Shown one piece after another: positions 8,416 through 19,262 of a stretch of 64,000 nt of DNA (position 1 is the stretch's first letter; every line of letters starts with the position of its first letter). The stretch is from Allosphingosinicella deserti (GTDB lineage: Bacteria; Pseudomonadota; Alphaproteobacteria; Sphingomonadales; Sphingomonadaceae): NCBI RefSeq assembly GCF_003012735.1, contig NZ_PXYI01000007.1, positions 245,772 through 309,771 of the forward strand. Reading direction: 5' to 3'. The notes under the pieces were generated by a model. That model was not told the DNA's origin and searched no databases. It saw only the letters and a program-made list of their open reading frames with translations. Position numbers and translations under genes: made by a program.

Positions 8416-8877
8416 ATGGCCCAGGATGATGGACGAATTCAGCTTACACCGAAGCTGATCGGATCGCTCTATACGGAAGCGATGGTGCTCGCCGACGAGG
8501 CACGTTCCTATTTCGACCGCCAGGGGCGGGACGAGCGGGACGCTCTCGATCCGATTCTCAGGGTCGGCTTTTCGTGCGAGTCGCTCAAGGTGACGACACG
8601 GCTGATGCACATCATCGCCTGGCTGCTCACCCAGCGCGCGGTCGAAGCAGGAGAGCTCAGCGCGCTGCAGGCACGCCGTCCGGCGCGCCGCCTCGGCGAA
8701 GCGCCCGAGAGCGACGAAGCGGTGCTCGAACGGTTGCCCGACTCGGCCCGTGCCCTGATCGACGCCAGCCGCGACCTCTATGCCCGGGTCCAGCGCCTCG
8801 ACGACGTAGCTCCTGAAGGCGATCCGCAGGCAAGCCCGGCGCGCAGCCTGCTTAGCCGACTGGAGCGCTCCCTCTAG
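8416..8877 (+). CDS. DUF1465 family protein
   Basis: Cytoplasmic alpha-helical protein of 153 residues. The opening IQLTPKLIGSLYTEAMVLADEARSY is the recognisable start of DUF1465, a family restricted to alphaproteobacteria. I chose ATG 8416 because AGGA lies just upstream and the conserved block begins shortly after; a GTG at 8398 is a weaker alternative. It sits directly after the DUF465 miniprotein, a pairing that may be functional. Its molecular role is not known. Confidence 0.82.
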   Translation: MAQDDGRIQLTPKLIGSLYTEAMVLADEARSYFDRQGRDERDALDPILRVGFSCESLKVTTRLMHIIAWLLTQRAVEAGELSALQARRPARRLGEAPESDEAVLERLPDSARALIDASRDLYARVQRLDDVAPEGDPQASPARSLLSRLERSL

Positions 8878-9035
8878 CGTCTGTACACCGATGCGGCTGC
8901 GGGTGCTTCTCATGCTCAGGTCGGCATAGTTTCCCAGCAACGCGCCTGAGCGAAAGGGGCGTCGCACTCTCTTCGAGACTGGACCAAGGCGCCTGCGCGA
9001 GACGATTTCGTCGGCATCGCTCTTCGATTAAGGGT

Positions 9036-10181
9036 ATGCGCATGAGCGCTTACGAATTCTTCTATGGCCCACGGCTGATTGCCGGGGTCGATGCCGCCGA
9101 CCGGCTTGGCGAATTGCTGCCGGCGGGGCCGTCGCTGTTCGTCACCGACGCGCAATTGCGCGCCCTTGGCCTTGCCGATGCGGCGCTGGCGGCGCTCAGC
9201 GCAGCGGGCGTCGAGCCGCGGATCTTCGATGCTGTGGAGGCGGATCCCTCGCGCGAGACGCTTATGGCTGCAGTCGCCGCAGGGGAGGGGTGCGCGTCGG
9301 TCGTCGGCTTTGGCGGTGGCAGCCCGATGGATGTTGCCAAGCTCGCCGCCTATCTGCTCGGCACCGGCGAGGATCTCGACACTTTGTGGGGCGTCGGCAA
9401 CGCAACCGGCAGGCGGCTGCCGCTGGCGCTGGTGCCGACCACCGCCGGAACCGGATCGGAAGCGACGCCGGTCAGCATCATCACTGTCGGCGGGGCCGAG
9501 AAGAAGGGCGTTTCGAGCGCAGCTTTGGTCGCCGACTGGGCGGTGCTCGATGCTGCGCTGACCACCGGTCTGCCCCGGAGCGTCACCGCCGCGACCGGGA
9601 TCGACGCCATGGTGCACGCGATCGAGGCCTATACGTCGAAGCGGCTCAAGAACCCGATGTCGGATCTTATGGCCCGCGAGGCCTTGCGGCTGCTCGTCGG
9701 CAATATCGAGCGGGCCTGCGACTTCCCGTCCGACCTTGCGGCGCGCGGGGCGATGCTGCTCGGCGCTCACCTCGCCGGAGTCGCCTTCGCCAATGCGCCG
9801 GTCGGTGGAGTCCATGCCCTCGCTTACCCGCTTGGCGGGCACTTTCATGTCCCGCACGGCGTCTCCAACGCGTTGATGCTCACCCATGTGCTCGGCCACA
9901 ATCTGCACGCAGCGATGCCGCTGTACGCTGAACTCGGCACCTTGCTCGATCCGGAAATGGGGCGGATGGGAATGCAGGCCCAGGCGCAGGGCTTCGTCGA
10001 GCGCATGGGCGCGATCTGCCGGCGCTCCGGAGTCGCGCTTCGGCTGTCGGAGGTCGGGGTCGCCGCTGCCGATCTCGATCTTCTCGCCAGCGAGGCGATG
10101 AAGCAGGAGCGGCTGCTGGTGAACAACCCGTGCCCGATCGCCGAAGCCGACGCCCGTCGCCTTTACGAGGCGGCCCTATGA
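9036..10181 (+). CDS. Iron-containing alcohol dehydrogenase
   Basis: Group III NAD(P)-dependent alcohol dehydrogenase of 381 residues. The dinucleotide-binding motif GFGGGSPMDVAK lies near residues 89-100. The Fe-ADH metal site is visible as GIDAMVHAIEAY followed by GGVHALAYPLGGHFHVPHG, which supplies the Asp and His ligands. The C-terminus resembles the maleylacetate-reductase/butanol-dehydrogenase branch, so the natural substrate cannot be fixed from sequence. Its stop codon overlaps the start of the thioesterase gene (ATGA), implying co-translation. Confidence 0.88.
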   Translation: MRMSAYEFFYGPRLIAGVDAADRLGELLPAGPSLFVTDAQLRALGLADAALAALSAAGVEPRIFDAVEADPSRETLMAAVAAGEGCASVVGFGGGSPMDVAKLAAYLLGTGEDLDTLWGVGNATGRRLPLALVPTTAGTGSEATPVSIITVGGAEKKGVSSAALVADWAVLDAALTTGLPRSVTAATGIDAMVHAIEAYTSKRLKNPMSDLMAREALRLLVGNIERACDFPSDLAARGAMLLGAHLAGVAFANAPVGGVHALAYPLGGHFHVPHGVSNALMLTHVLGHNLHAAMPLYAELGTLLDPEMGRMGMQAQAQGFVERMGAICRRSGVALRLSEVGVAAADLDLLASEAMKQERLLVNNPCPIAEADARRLYEAAL

Positions 10182-10627
10182 GCCGCGAGCCTCTGCAGAG
10201 CAGGGACTATTACCGCGCCTGGCGCGAGATCGGTACGCGCTGGGCCGACAACGATGCTTACGGTCACGTCAACAACACCGTTTATTATCAATGGTTCGAC
10301 ACGGCGGTGAACGCCTGGCTGATCGAGCATGGCCTGCTCGACGTCGCCGCCGGCGATCCGATCGGCCTGGTCGTCGAGACCGGCTGCCGGTACGCGCGTT
10401 CGCTTGTCTATCCAGAGCCCGTCGAGATCGGACTCGCAGTCGACCACGTCGGCACGTCTAGCGTGCGCTACCGGATCGGCGTGTTCGGCAAGGGTGCGGC
10501 CGAGCCCAGCGCGGAGGGCTATTTCGTCCACGTCTACGTCAGCCGCGCGGAGCGGCGCCCGGTCAAGGTGCCGGAGAGGTGGCGCGCTGCGTTCGAGTCG
10601 ATCTCCGCACCGGTGGAGGGGCGCTAA
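10178..10627 (+). CDS. Acyl-CoA thioesterase (hotdog fold, 4HBT type)
   Basis: Single hotdog domain of 149 residues. The active-site segment is RWADNDAYGHVNNTVYYQWFD, with the catalytic-type Asp and the HVNN motif of 4-hydroxybenzoyl-CoA-thioesterase-like enzymes. The start ATG at 10178 overlaps the upstream dehydrogenase stop. The final codons overlap the convergent nitronate monooxygenase by 4 bp. Coupling to an alcohol dehydrogenase fits disposal of acyl or hydroxyacyl intermediates, but the substrate is inferred only at the family level. Confidence 0.85.
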   Translation: MSREPLQSRDYYRAWREIGTRWADNDAYGHVNNTVYYQWFDTAVNAWLIEHGLLDVAAGDPIGLVVETGCRYARSLVYPEPVEIGLAVDHVGTSSVRYRIGVFGKGAAEPSAEGYFVHVYVSRAERRPVKVPERWRAAFESISAPVEGR

Positions 10628-11589
10628 AGCGCCGCCTTCTGCCGTAGCGCCGCCTTCGCCGCCTCGTATTCCTTGCCAAGCTCGGCGATGAATGCGCCGG
10701 CGGGCTGTACCCGGTCGATCGCGCCGATGCCCTGGCCCGATCCCCAGATGTCGCGCCAGGCCTTCTTGGCGCTCTCCCCGCCGAAGTTCATCGTCTTGAG
10801 ATCGCCTTCAGGCAGATTGGCGGGATCGAGACCGGAGGCCTCGATCGAGCGCTTCAGATAATTGCCGTGCACGCCGGTGAAGAAGTTGGAATAGACGATG
10901 TCGTTCGCACGTCCCTCAACGATCCCGTCCTTGTAACCGGCCTCCGCATTGGCTTCCTCGGTGGCGATGAACGGCGAGCCGATATAGGCGATATCCGCCC
11001 CCATTGCCTGGGCGGCAAGGATCGAGCGGCCGTTGGCGATCGCACCGGACAGTGCGATCGGCCCCTCGAACCAGTCGCGGATCTCCTGGACAAGAGCGAA
11101 TGGCGACAGGGTGCCGGCGTGGCCGCCGGCACCGGCCGCGACCGCGATGATGCCGTCGGCGCCTTTCTCCACCGCCTTGCGGGCGAAGCGATCGTTGATC
11201 ACGTCGTGCAGGGTGATGCCGCCCCAGCCGTGTACCGCCTGGTTGAGCTCGGGAATGGCGCCGAGCGAGGTGATCACGATCGGCACGCGCCACTTGGCGC
11301 AGGTCGCCATGTCCTGCTCCAGGCGATCGTTCGAGCGATGGACGATCTGGTTGACCGCGAACGGCGCCGCCGGCCGATCGGGATTGTCGCGATCCCAGGC
11401 GGCGAGCTCCTCGGTGATCCGGTGCAGCCATTCGTCGAGCACGGCCTGCGGCCGCGCGTTCAGCGCCGGGAAGGAGCCGACGATCCCCGCCTTGCACTGG
11501 GCGATCACCAGATCCGGCGTGGACACGATGAACAGGGGCGCGCCGATGACCGGCAGGCGCAGCTTCGCAAAGATCGGAGGGAGGCTCAT
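10624..11589 (-). CDS. Nitronate monooxygenase family protein (NMO / 2-nitropropane dioxygenase)
   Basis: FMN-dependent TIM-barrel oxidoreductase of 321 residues. Family features include the N-terminal LRLPVIGAPLF and the central GADGIIAVAAGAGGHAG, where a histidine acts in catalysis. The FMN phosphate-binding stretch is SGAIANGRSILAAQAMGAD followed by IGSPFIATEEA. The family oxidises alkyl nitronates (such as propionate-3-nitronate) or serves as enoyl reductase-like enzymes. It is convergent with the thioesterase (4-bp overlap) and separated from glk by 40 bp on the same strand. Confidence 0.88.
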   Translation of the reverse strand: MSLPPIFAKLRLPVIGAPLFIVSTPDLVIAQCKAGIVGSFPALNARPQAVLDEWLHRITEELAAWDRDNPDRPAAPFAVNQIVHRSNDRLEQDMATCAKWRVPIVITSLGAIPELNQAVHGWGGITLHDVINDRFARKAVEKGADGIIAVAAGAGGHAGTLSPFALVQEIRDWFEGPIALSGAIANGRSILAAQAMGADIAYIGSPFIATEEANAEAGYKDGIVEGRANDIVYSNFFTGVHGNYLKRSIEASGLDPANLPEGDLKTMNFGGESAKKAWRDIWGSGQGIGAIDRVQPAGAFIAELGKEYEAAKAALRQKAAL

Positions 11590-11629
11590 CGCGATGTCTT
11601 AAGGAGTGAATCGCCCGCTTGTAAAATCC

Positions 11630-12597
11630 TCACTCGCCATGCTCCGCGGCGAATGCGGCGGCGGCGCCGAATAGGCCGGGCTGGGGATGGGTGATCAGCT
11701 TGACCGGCATGTCGTCCATCCGGCGCTCGAACCGCCCCTTGGCGATGAAGCGGTCTCGGAAGCCGGACCGCGGCAGGTGCTTGAGCAGCCGCTGACCGAG
11801 CCCGCCGGCGATCACCACGCCGGCGGCGCCCTGCGCAAGCGCGATATCGCCGGCGACCGCGCCGAGGCTCAGGCAGAAGCGGTCGAAGGCGGCGGCGGCG
11901 AGGCTATCCTTGCCTTCCATCGCAGCGGTCCACAGCTCCTTGTCGTCGCGAATCTGGATTGGCCTGTTCTCGATCGAGGCGAGCGCTTCGTAGATATTGG
12001 GAACGCCCTGGCCCGAAACGATCCGCTCCACCGACACGCGGCGGAAATGCTTCCGCAGATGGGCGAGGATCTGGTCCTCGAGCGTGTCGAGCGGCGCGTA
12101 ATCGATATGGCCGCCCTCGGTCTCGATAACATGATATTGGCCGTCGCGCCGCAGCAGCTGGGCGACGCCGAGCCCGGTGCCGGGGCCGACGATGCTGACC
12201 ACGCCATTGGCCGGCAGCGGCACTTCGGGGCCGCAAAGATGGGTGAAGCGATCGTCGTCGAGCTGGGCGACCGCATGCGCGATCGCCCCGAAATCATTGA
12301 CCAGGCTGTAGCGCTCGGCGCCGAGCTTCGACGGAATCAGCGAGGGGCGGATCACCCAAGGATTGTTGGTGAGCTTCAGCACCTCGCCCTGGATCGGCCC
12401 GGCGATCGCGATCGCGGCCGCCGGCGGCAGCGCACGCCCGAGCCGGCGCCCGAAATCCTCCCACGCGGTCTGAAAGCTGGCATGCTCCGCCGTCTTGAGC
12501 GTGATCTCGTCGTCAAGATGGGCGACCCGACCGCCCTGGACGCGGGCAATGGCGAAGCGGGCGTGGGTGCCGCCGATGTCGACGGCCACAATCTCGG

Positions 12598-12601
<4 letters not shown>
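11630..12601 (-). CDS. glk: Glucokinase
   Basis: ATP-dependent phosphorylation of glucose to glucose-6-phosphate. The 323-residue protein belongs to the Glk (PF02685) type, with the phosphate-binding motif [11 protein letters not shown] near the N-terminus. It also carries [19 protein letters not shown] and the EGGHIDYAP segment. The start is a TTG (12599-12601) whose bases overlap the edd stop as TTGA; no ATG fits the conserved N-terminus [10 protein letters not shown]. It is the last gene of the zwf-edd-glk series, so glucose released by the upstream GH97 and GH13 enzymes can enter the Entner-Doudoroff route. Confidence 0.93.
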
Positions 12602-14442
<1,841 letters not shown>

Positions 14443-14495
14443 GTCCAATGGCGGTATTCGCCTGAAATAGGAAGCCGGGAGCACCGGCACAAAGC

Positions 14496-15956
14496 CTATT
14501 CATACCACGACACTCCATCGCGCTCGGTGAGCGCGATCGCCGCGGAGGGGCCCCAGGTGCCCGCACCATAGGATTTCGGAACCATCGCATTGGCCGCCCA
14601 GCCGTCGCGGATTCCGTCGATCCACTCCCACTGTGCCTCGACCTCGTCGCGGCGGACGAACAGGGTCGGATCCCCTTCGAGCAGATCCAGGATCAGCCGC
14701 TCATAGGCGATGCGCCGGCGGGTGTCGGCAAAGGCGTTGGCCATGCCGAGATCGAGCGGCACCTCACGCAGGCGGATGCCCTCACGGTCGAGACCGGGCT
14801 GCTTGGTCATCAGCAGCAGCCGGATATTCTCTTCCGGCTGCAGGCTGATCAGCAGCTTGTTCGGCCGCACGGTCGCGCCGCGCGCCGCGAAGATCGAATG
14901 GGGCACGCCCTTGAACTGGATGAAGATCTCGGAGCGGCGGGTGGGCAGGCGCTTGCCGGTGCGCAGGTAGAAAGGCACGCCCTTCCAGCGCCAATTGTCG
15001 ACATGCGCCTTCACCGCCACGAACGTTTCGGTATCGGAGGGACGGCCGAGCTCGTCGAGGTAACCGGGGACCGGCGCGCCGCCGACGGCGCCCTCCTTGT
15101 ACTGGCCGGTCACGGTCTCGGCGAGCACCGTCTCGCGGGTGATCGGGCGCAGCGATCGCAGCACCTTCACCTTTTCGTCGCGGACCGCGCCGGCCTGGAA
15201 AGCCGACGGCGGCTCCATCGCCACCAGCGCAAGCAATTGCAGCATGTGGTTTTGGACCATGTCGCGCAGCGCGCCCGAGGTCTCGTAATAGCCTGCGCGT
15301 CCTTCCAGTCCGACGGTCTCCGAGACGGTGATCTGGACATGTTCGATGCCGGTCGAGTTCCACAGCGGCTCGAACAGAGAATTGCCGAAGCGCAGGGCGA
15401 GGAGGTTCTGGACCGTCTCCTTGCCGAGATAGTGGTCGATGCGGAACGTCCGGTCCTCAGGGAAGGCCGCGGCGACGGCGTCGTTGATCTCGCGGCTGGT
15501 AGCGAGATCGGTGCCGAGCGGCTTCTCGAGCGCCATCCGCACGGTCTCGCCGGTCAGCCCGGCGGAGGCGAGGCCTTCAATGGTCGGTCGGAACAAGGAC
15601 GGGGCCGTCGACAGGAAGATGGCGAGGCTGTCGTCGGTCGAGCCGAGGGCCGCCCCGATACGCGAGAATTGAGACGGCTCGGACACGTCGACCTGCACAT
15701 AATCGAGCCTGCCGAGAAAGCGCTCAACCAATTCGGGCGTGCGGCGATCGGCATCGATATAGCGCTCGAGCGAGGCCGCGGCGGCGGCGCGGAAGCTGGC
15801 CTTGTCGAGATCGCTCCGTGCGGTCCCGATGATCCGCAGCGCCGGGGGCAGCAGGCCATCGCCGTCCAGGCCGAACAGGGACGGGAGCAGCATGCGCTGG
15901 GCGAGATCGCCGGTGGCGCCGAACAGCAAAAGATTATTCGCGGGACTCTTGGGCAC
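14496..15956 (-). CDS. zwf: Glucose-6-phosphate 1-dehydrogenase
   Basis: Oxidises glucose-6-phosphate to 6-phosphogluconolactone with NAD(P)+. The 486-residue product has the N-terminal nucleotide-binding [17 protein letters not shown], the active-site signature RIDHYLGKE and the substrate-binding EKPLGTD segment. It heads zwf-edd-glk on the minus strand. The 6-phosphogluconolactonase gene (pgl), often in this cluster, is absent here. The 159-bp gap to the GH97 gene on the same strand is AT-rich around 16061-16085 and probably contains the zwf promoter, although read-through from GH97 is possible. Confidence 0.95.
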   Translation of the reverse strand: MPKSPANNLLLFGATGDLAQRMLLPSLFGLDGDGLLPPALRIIGTARSDLDKASFRAAAAASLERYIDADRRTPELVERFLGRLDYVQVDVSEPSQFSRIGAALGSTDDSLAIFLSTAPSLFRPTIEGLASAGLTGETVRMALEKPLGTDLATSREINDAVAAAFPEDRTFRIDHYLGKETVQNLLALRFGNSLFEPLWNSTGIEHVQITVSETVGLEGRAGYYETSGALRDMVQNHMLQLLALVAMEPPSAFQAGAVRDEKVKVLRSLRPITRETVLAETVTGQYKEGAVGGAPVPGYLDELGRPSDTETFVAVKAHVDNWRWKGVPFYLRTGKRLPTRRSEIFIQFKGVPHSIFAARGATVRPNKLLISLQPEENIRLLLMTKQPGLDREGIRLREVPLDLGMANAFADTRRRIAYERLILDLLEGDPTLFVRRDEVEAQWEWIDGIRDGWAANAMVPKSYGAGTWGPSAAIALTERDGVSWYE

Positions 15957-16115
15957 CGTTGCTCGTTTCCTTCCGAAGACGGGGCGCGCAGGGGACGAAC
16001 ATCCCCGCTCGTGGAAATGGGGGCTTACTTTCTCCCGCTCGCCTGTCCAGCCCCGTCGCGTCCAATTGGATACAATTTATCAGGCGCGGAGAGGCTTGGA
16101 CGAATTTGCCACCGG

Positions 16116-18137
16116 TTACCGTTCACTTGCAACGAAGCGGATTGCCTGTCCGCCACCCGGCGCGAGCTGCAGCATCAGCCTGTCAGCGGAGGTAACGACG
16201 CGCTCCTCGATGACGATGTCCTTGCCGTTGGTGCGATAATCCGCCGCCGGGCCGTCGCGATAGATCTGCGCCCGGTATTTGCGTCCCGGGGTGAGGAAGG
16301 AGAGGGCCACGTCGAGCACGCGGCCTTGCTCGTCCGTGATCGCGCCGAGATACCAATTTTCGCTTTTGCGGTCCTTGCGAGCGATCGTCACGAAATCGCC
16401 GACTTCGCCGTTCAGCACTCGGGTCTCGGACCAGTCGGCGGGCACGTCCTTGATGAACTGGAACGGCTTCGGATTCGCTTCGTAATTCTCCGGCAGATCG
16501 GCAGCCATCTGGATCGGTGAATAGAGCACGACATAGAGCGCCAACTGCTTCGCGATGGTCGACTGGATCTTCTGGCCCTTGCCCTCCAGGCTGATCACGC
16601 CTGGCGTGAAGTCCATCGGCCCCGCGAGCATGCGGGTGAAGACCAGGTTGGCCTCGTGCTCGGGCGGGTTGGGCGGCTGGCCCCAGGCGTTGAACTCCAT
16701 GCCGCGAGCGCCCTCGCGGGCGACCCAGTTGGGATAGGTGCGACGGAGCCCGGTATCCTTGATCGGCTCGTGTGCATTCACCGCAATGCGGCGCTTGGCG
16801 GCCTCGGTGACGACCTTGAGATGGTGGCGCGCCATTACCTGGCCCTCATGCCACTCGTAGTGGATACGGCCATCGGCGCCGCGTGCCTGGACTCCGCCCA
16901 TGTCGGCGACATAGCCGGTCTTGACCGCGTCGATGCCGAGCCGCTGGTAGAGATCGAGCGCGGCCTCCAGTTGCGGCTCATAGACCGCGATATTGCCGGC
17001 GGTTTCATGATGACCGATCAGCCGCACGCCTTTCGACCGAGCGTAGCGGGCGAGCTCCTCAATGTCGAAATCGGGATAGGCTTTGGTGAAGCTGAAATCC
17101 TTGCCGCTGGCGAACCAGTCATCGTTCCAGCCTTCATTCCAGCCTTCGACCAGCACACCGCGAAAACCATTGGAGGCCGCAAAATCGATGTGGCGCCTGA
17201 CGTTGGCGGTGTTGGCGCCGTGCCGAGGACCCGGGCCCCAGGTCGACTTGTCCAGGTGCATTTCCCACCACACGCCGACATATTTGAAGGGCTTCACCCA
17301 ACGCACGTCGCCCAGCCTGTTGGGCTCGTTCAAGTTGAGAATGAGGTCGTTCATCACCAGCCCGGCGGCGCTGTCGGCGATCTGCATCGTGCGCCACGGC
17401 GTTGCGAACGGCGCCGCCCGCTTCACCTTCGCGCCCTCGGACGATGGCGTCAGGACCGCGCGGAAGCGGCCATGGCCTTCATTCTGGAGGTTCATGCCGG
17501 AATAATCGACCAGCGCCGCTTCGTGGAAGGCGATGTGGAGGCCGTTTGCGGTGCGGAGGGTCATCGGGGTCTGCGCAATGCCAACCTCGGTGATCGCGGT
17601 CTTGTTGTAGAGATATTCCTCGCGGTTCCACTGGAACGCGGGGATCCACCATGCAGTTGCCGCGTCGGCCACGGCGAATTCGGTGATCTCCTCGGCGATG
17701 TTGACCTGGGGGAGTGAGGCCTGCTGCGGAAATTCGTAGCGGAAGCCGACCCCGTCGTCATAGACGCGGAACACGACATCGAGCCGCCGCCCGGGCGTGA
17801 CCTTCTCGGTGAGCTGGATGCGCAGCTCGTTATAGCGGTTACAGACGAAGCGACGCTCGCCCCAGGGCTGCTCCCAGGGTTCGTCGGCGCTGCGCCTGCT
17901 TTCGCCGCCAATCGTGAAATTGCGCTCCAGCTTGGGCGCGTCGGTGAACAGGAAGCCAAGCCGGGATGGTGCAATGACGACCCGTCCGAGCCGCGAGACA
18001 CTATATCCCGGCCGTCCATCGGGATTGACGTCGACGGAGACGGTCAGCACCCCTCCGGGCGAGGCAACCTGGATCGGGGCGGCGAGCGTGGGGGCGGCGA
18101 TCAACGCCGCGGCAAGCGCGATCAACATCCTAATCAT
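16116..18137 (-). CDS. Secreted alpha-glucosidase, glycoside hydrolase family 97
   Basis: Periplasmic SusB-like glycosidase of 673 residues with a signal peptide (MIRMLIALAAALIAAPTLAA). The N-terminal beta-sandwich (ASPGGVLTVSVDV...) is followed by a TIM barrel with VGVWWEMH, GVLVEGWNEGWN, KTGYVADMGG, NAHEPIKDTG and REGARGMEFNAW. Gly rather than Asp in KTGYV points, by inference, to the inverting SusB-type mechanism instead of the retaining galactosidase branch. I chose ATG 18137 because GAGGGG lies 9 nt upstream; ATG 18146 abuts that site. It diverges from the LacI-family gene, whose operator-like repeats lie between them, and it precedes zwf. Confidence 0.9.
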   Translation of the reverse strand: MIRMLIALAAALIAAPTLAAPIQVASPGGVLTVSVDVNPDGRPGYSVSRLGRVVIAPSRLGFLFTDAPKLERNFTIGGESRRSADEPWEQPWGERRFVCNRYNELRIQLTEKVTPGRRLDVVFRVYDDGVGFRYEFPQQASLPQVNIAEEITEFAVADAATAWWIPAFQWNREEYLYNKTAITEVGIAQTPMTLRTANGLHIAFHEAALVDYSGMNLQNEGHGRFRAVLTPSSEGAKVKRAAPFATPWRTMQIADSAAGLVMNDLILNLNEPNRLGDVRWVKPFKYVGVWWEMHLDKSTWGPGPRHGANTANVRRHIDFAASNGFRGVLVEGWNEGWNDDWFASGKDFSFTKAYPDFDIEELARYARSKGVRLIGHHETAGNIAVYEPQLEAALDLYQRLGIDAVKTGYVADMGGVQARGADGRIHYEWHEGQVMARHHLKVVTEAAKRRIAVNAHEPIKDTGLRRTYPNWVAREGARGMEFNAWGQPPNPPEHEANLVFTRMLAGPMDFTPGVISLEGKGQKIQSTIAKQLALYVVLYSPIQMAADLPENYEANPKPFQFIKDVPADWSETRVLNGEVGDFVTIARKDRKSENWYLGAITDEQGRVLDVALSFLTPGRKYRAQIYRDGPAADYRTNGKDIVIEERVVTSADRLMLQLAPGGGQAIRFVASER

Positions 18138-18205
18138 TTGAAGCATCCCCTCGGAAAGCCCTTGCCAGCGCGGCTTTTCGCTGTCCTATTCCGCGCATGG
18201 CAAGT

Positions 18206-18223
18206 TTTGCAGCAAAGTTTGCA
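18206..18223. promoter_or_regulatory. Operator-like overlapping palindromes before the LacI gene
   Basis: Two overlapping perfect palindromes, TTTGCAGCAAA (18206-18216) and GCAAAGTTTGC (18212-18222), end 3 bp before the regulator's ATG. They contain two TTTGCA hexamers, the motif also seen at 22800 and 22968. The position suggests autoregulation and control of the divergent GH97 gene. Confidence 0.5.
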
Positions 18224-18225
18224 AC

Positions 18226-19242
18226 ATGAGCCGGGGATCCACCCGGCTGGAAGACATCGCCGCGCTTGCGGGCGTTTCGATCTCGACGGCGTCGCGCGCC
18301 CTGAACGACAGCCCAGCGGTCAATGCGCGCACCAAGCAGCTGATCTGGAAGCTCGCGCGCGAGCATGATTATCCGTTCCGCCGGTACATGCCGGCGGGGC
18401 CGATCGGTGCCGCCGGTACCGTTGCGCTGGTGGTGCCGCGTCCACAGGGGCGCGAGGGCCAGCTCGACGACCCCTTCTTCCTGGAGCTGTTCGCAGGGAT
18501 CAGCGATGCGGCGCGCGATCGCGGCTGCGATCTGCTGGTCAGCCATTTCGCGCCGACCAGCTTCGACGATCTCTCGGCGGCAATGACCACCAGCCGTGCC
18601 GACGGCGTGATCTTCCTGGGCCAGAGCTCTCTGCACCCGGCGCTCAACCTCCTCGCCCAGAGCAGCGACACCCGCTTCGTCGTGTGGGGCGCGCAATTGC
18701 CGGACCAGGCCTATTGCTCGGTCGGCTCCGACAATCTCAGCGGCGGCCGCCGCGCGACCCTCCACCTCGCTCGCCTCGGCCGCAAGCGCATCGTCTTCCT
18801 TGGCGATACCGAAGCGCCCGAGGTCCAACAGCGCGTCCGCGGCTATCTGGAGGGGCTCGAGCAAGCCGGCATCGCCCACGATCCCGGCTTGCTGGTGCCG
18901 GCGCATTTCACGGTCGAATCGTCGGAAGCCTCGGTCGATGCGCTGCTCGCGCGCGGCATTTCGTTCGACGGCATCGTCGCCGCAAGCGATCTCATCGCGC
19001 TCGGCGCGATCCGCGCACTTCTTCACGCCGGCATAGACGTGCCCGGGCAAGTGTCGGTGATCGGCTATGACGACGTGCCCTTCGCCCGCTACAGCCGCCC
19101 GGCGCTGACCACGATCAACCAGGACACCGCGCGTGCCGGCCGGCTTCTGGTGTCGAAGCTGCTCGACACGCGCGCCACCGGCGACATGCGCTCGGAGCGT
19201 CTGGCGACCGAACTCATCGTGCGCGAGAGCTGCGGCGGCTGA
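18226..19242 (+). CDS. LacI-family transcriptional regulator (probable maltodextrin regulator)
   Basis: DNA-binding repressor of 338 residues. The N-terminal HTH reads RLEDIAALAGVSISTASRALND, followed by the hinge-helix region and a periplasmic-binding-protein-like sugar domain (VALVVPRP..., DGVIFLGQSS, GYDDVPFARYSRPALTTINQD). It lies divergent from GH97 and convergent with the cytoplasmic-type GH13 gene, as expected for the local alpha-glucoside regulator. No Shine-Dalgarno precedes the ATG; the upstream bases are the palindromes. The effector (maltose, glucose or another sugar) cannot be told from sequence. Confidence 0.9.
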   Translation: MSRGSTRLEDIAALAGVSISTASRALNDSPAVNARTKQLIWKLAREHDYPFRRYMPAGPIGAAGTVALVVPRPQGREGQLDDPFFLELFAGISDAARDRGCDLLVSHFAPTSFDDLSAAMTTSRADGVIFLGQSSLHPALNLLAQSSDTRFVVWGAQLPDQAYCSVGSDNLSGGRRATLHLARLGRKRIVFLGDTEAPEVQQRVRGYLEGLEQAGIAHDPGLLVPAHFTVESSEASVDALLARGISFDGIVAASDLIALGAIRALLHAGIDVPGQVSVIGYDDVPFARYSRPALTTINQDTARAGRLLVSKLLDTRATGDMRSERLATELIVRESCGG

Positions 19243-19262
19243 CTCCAGAGGCAGCGCGCAGG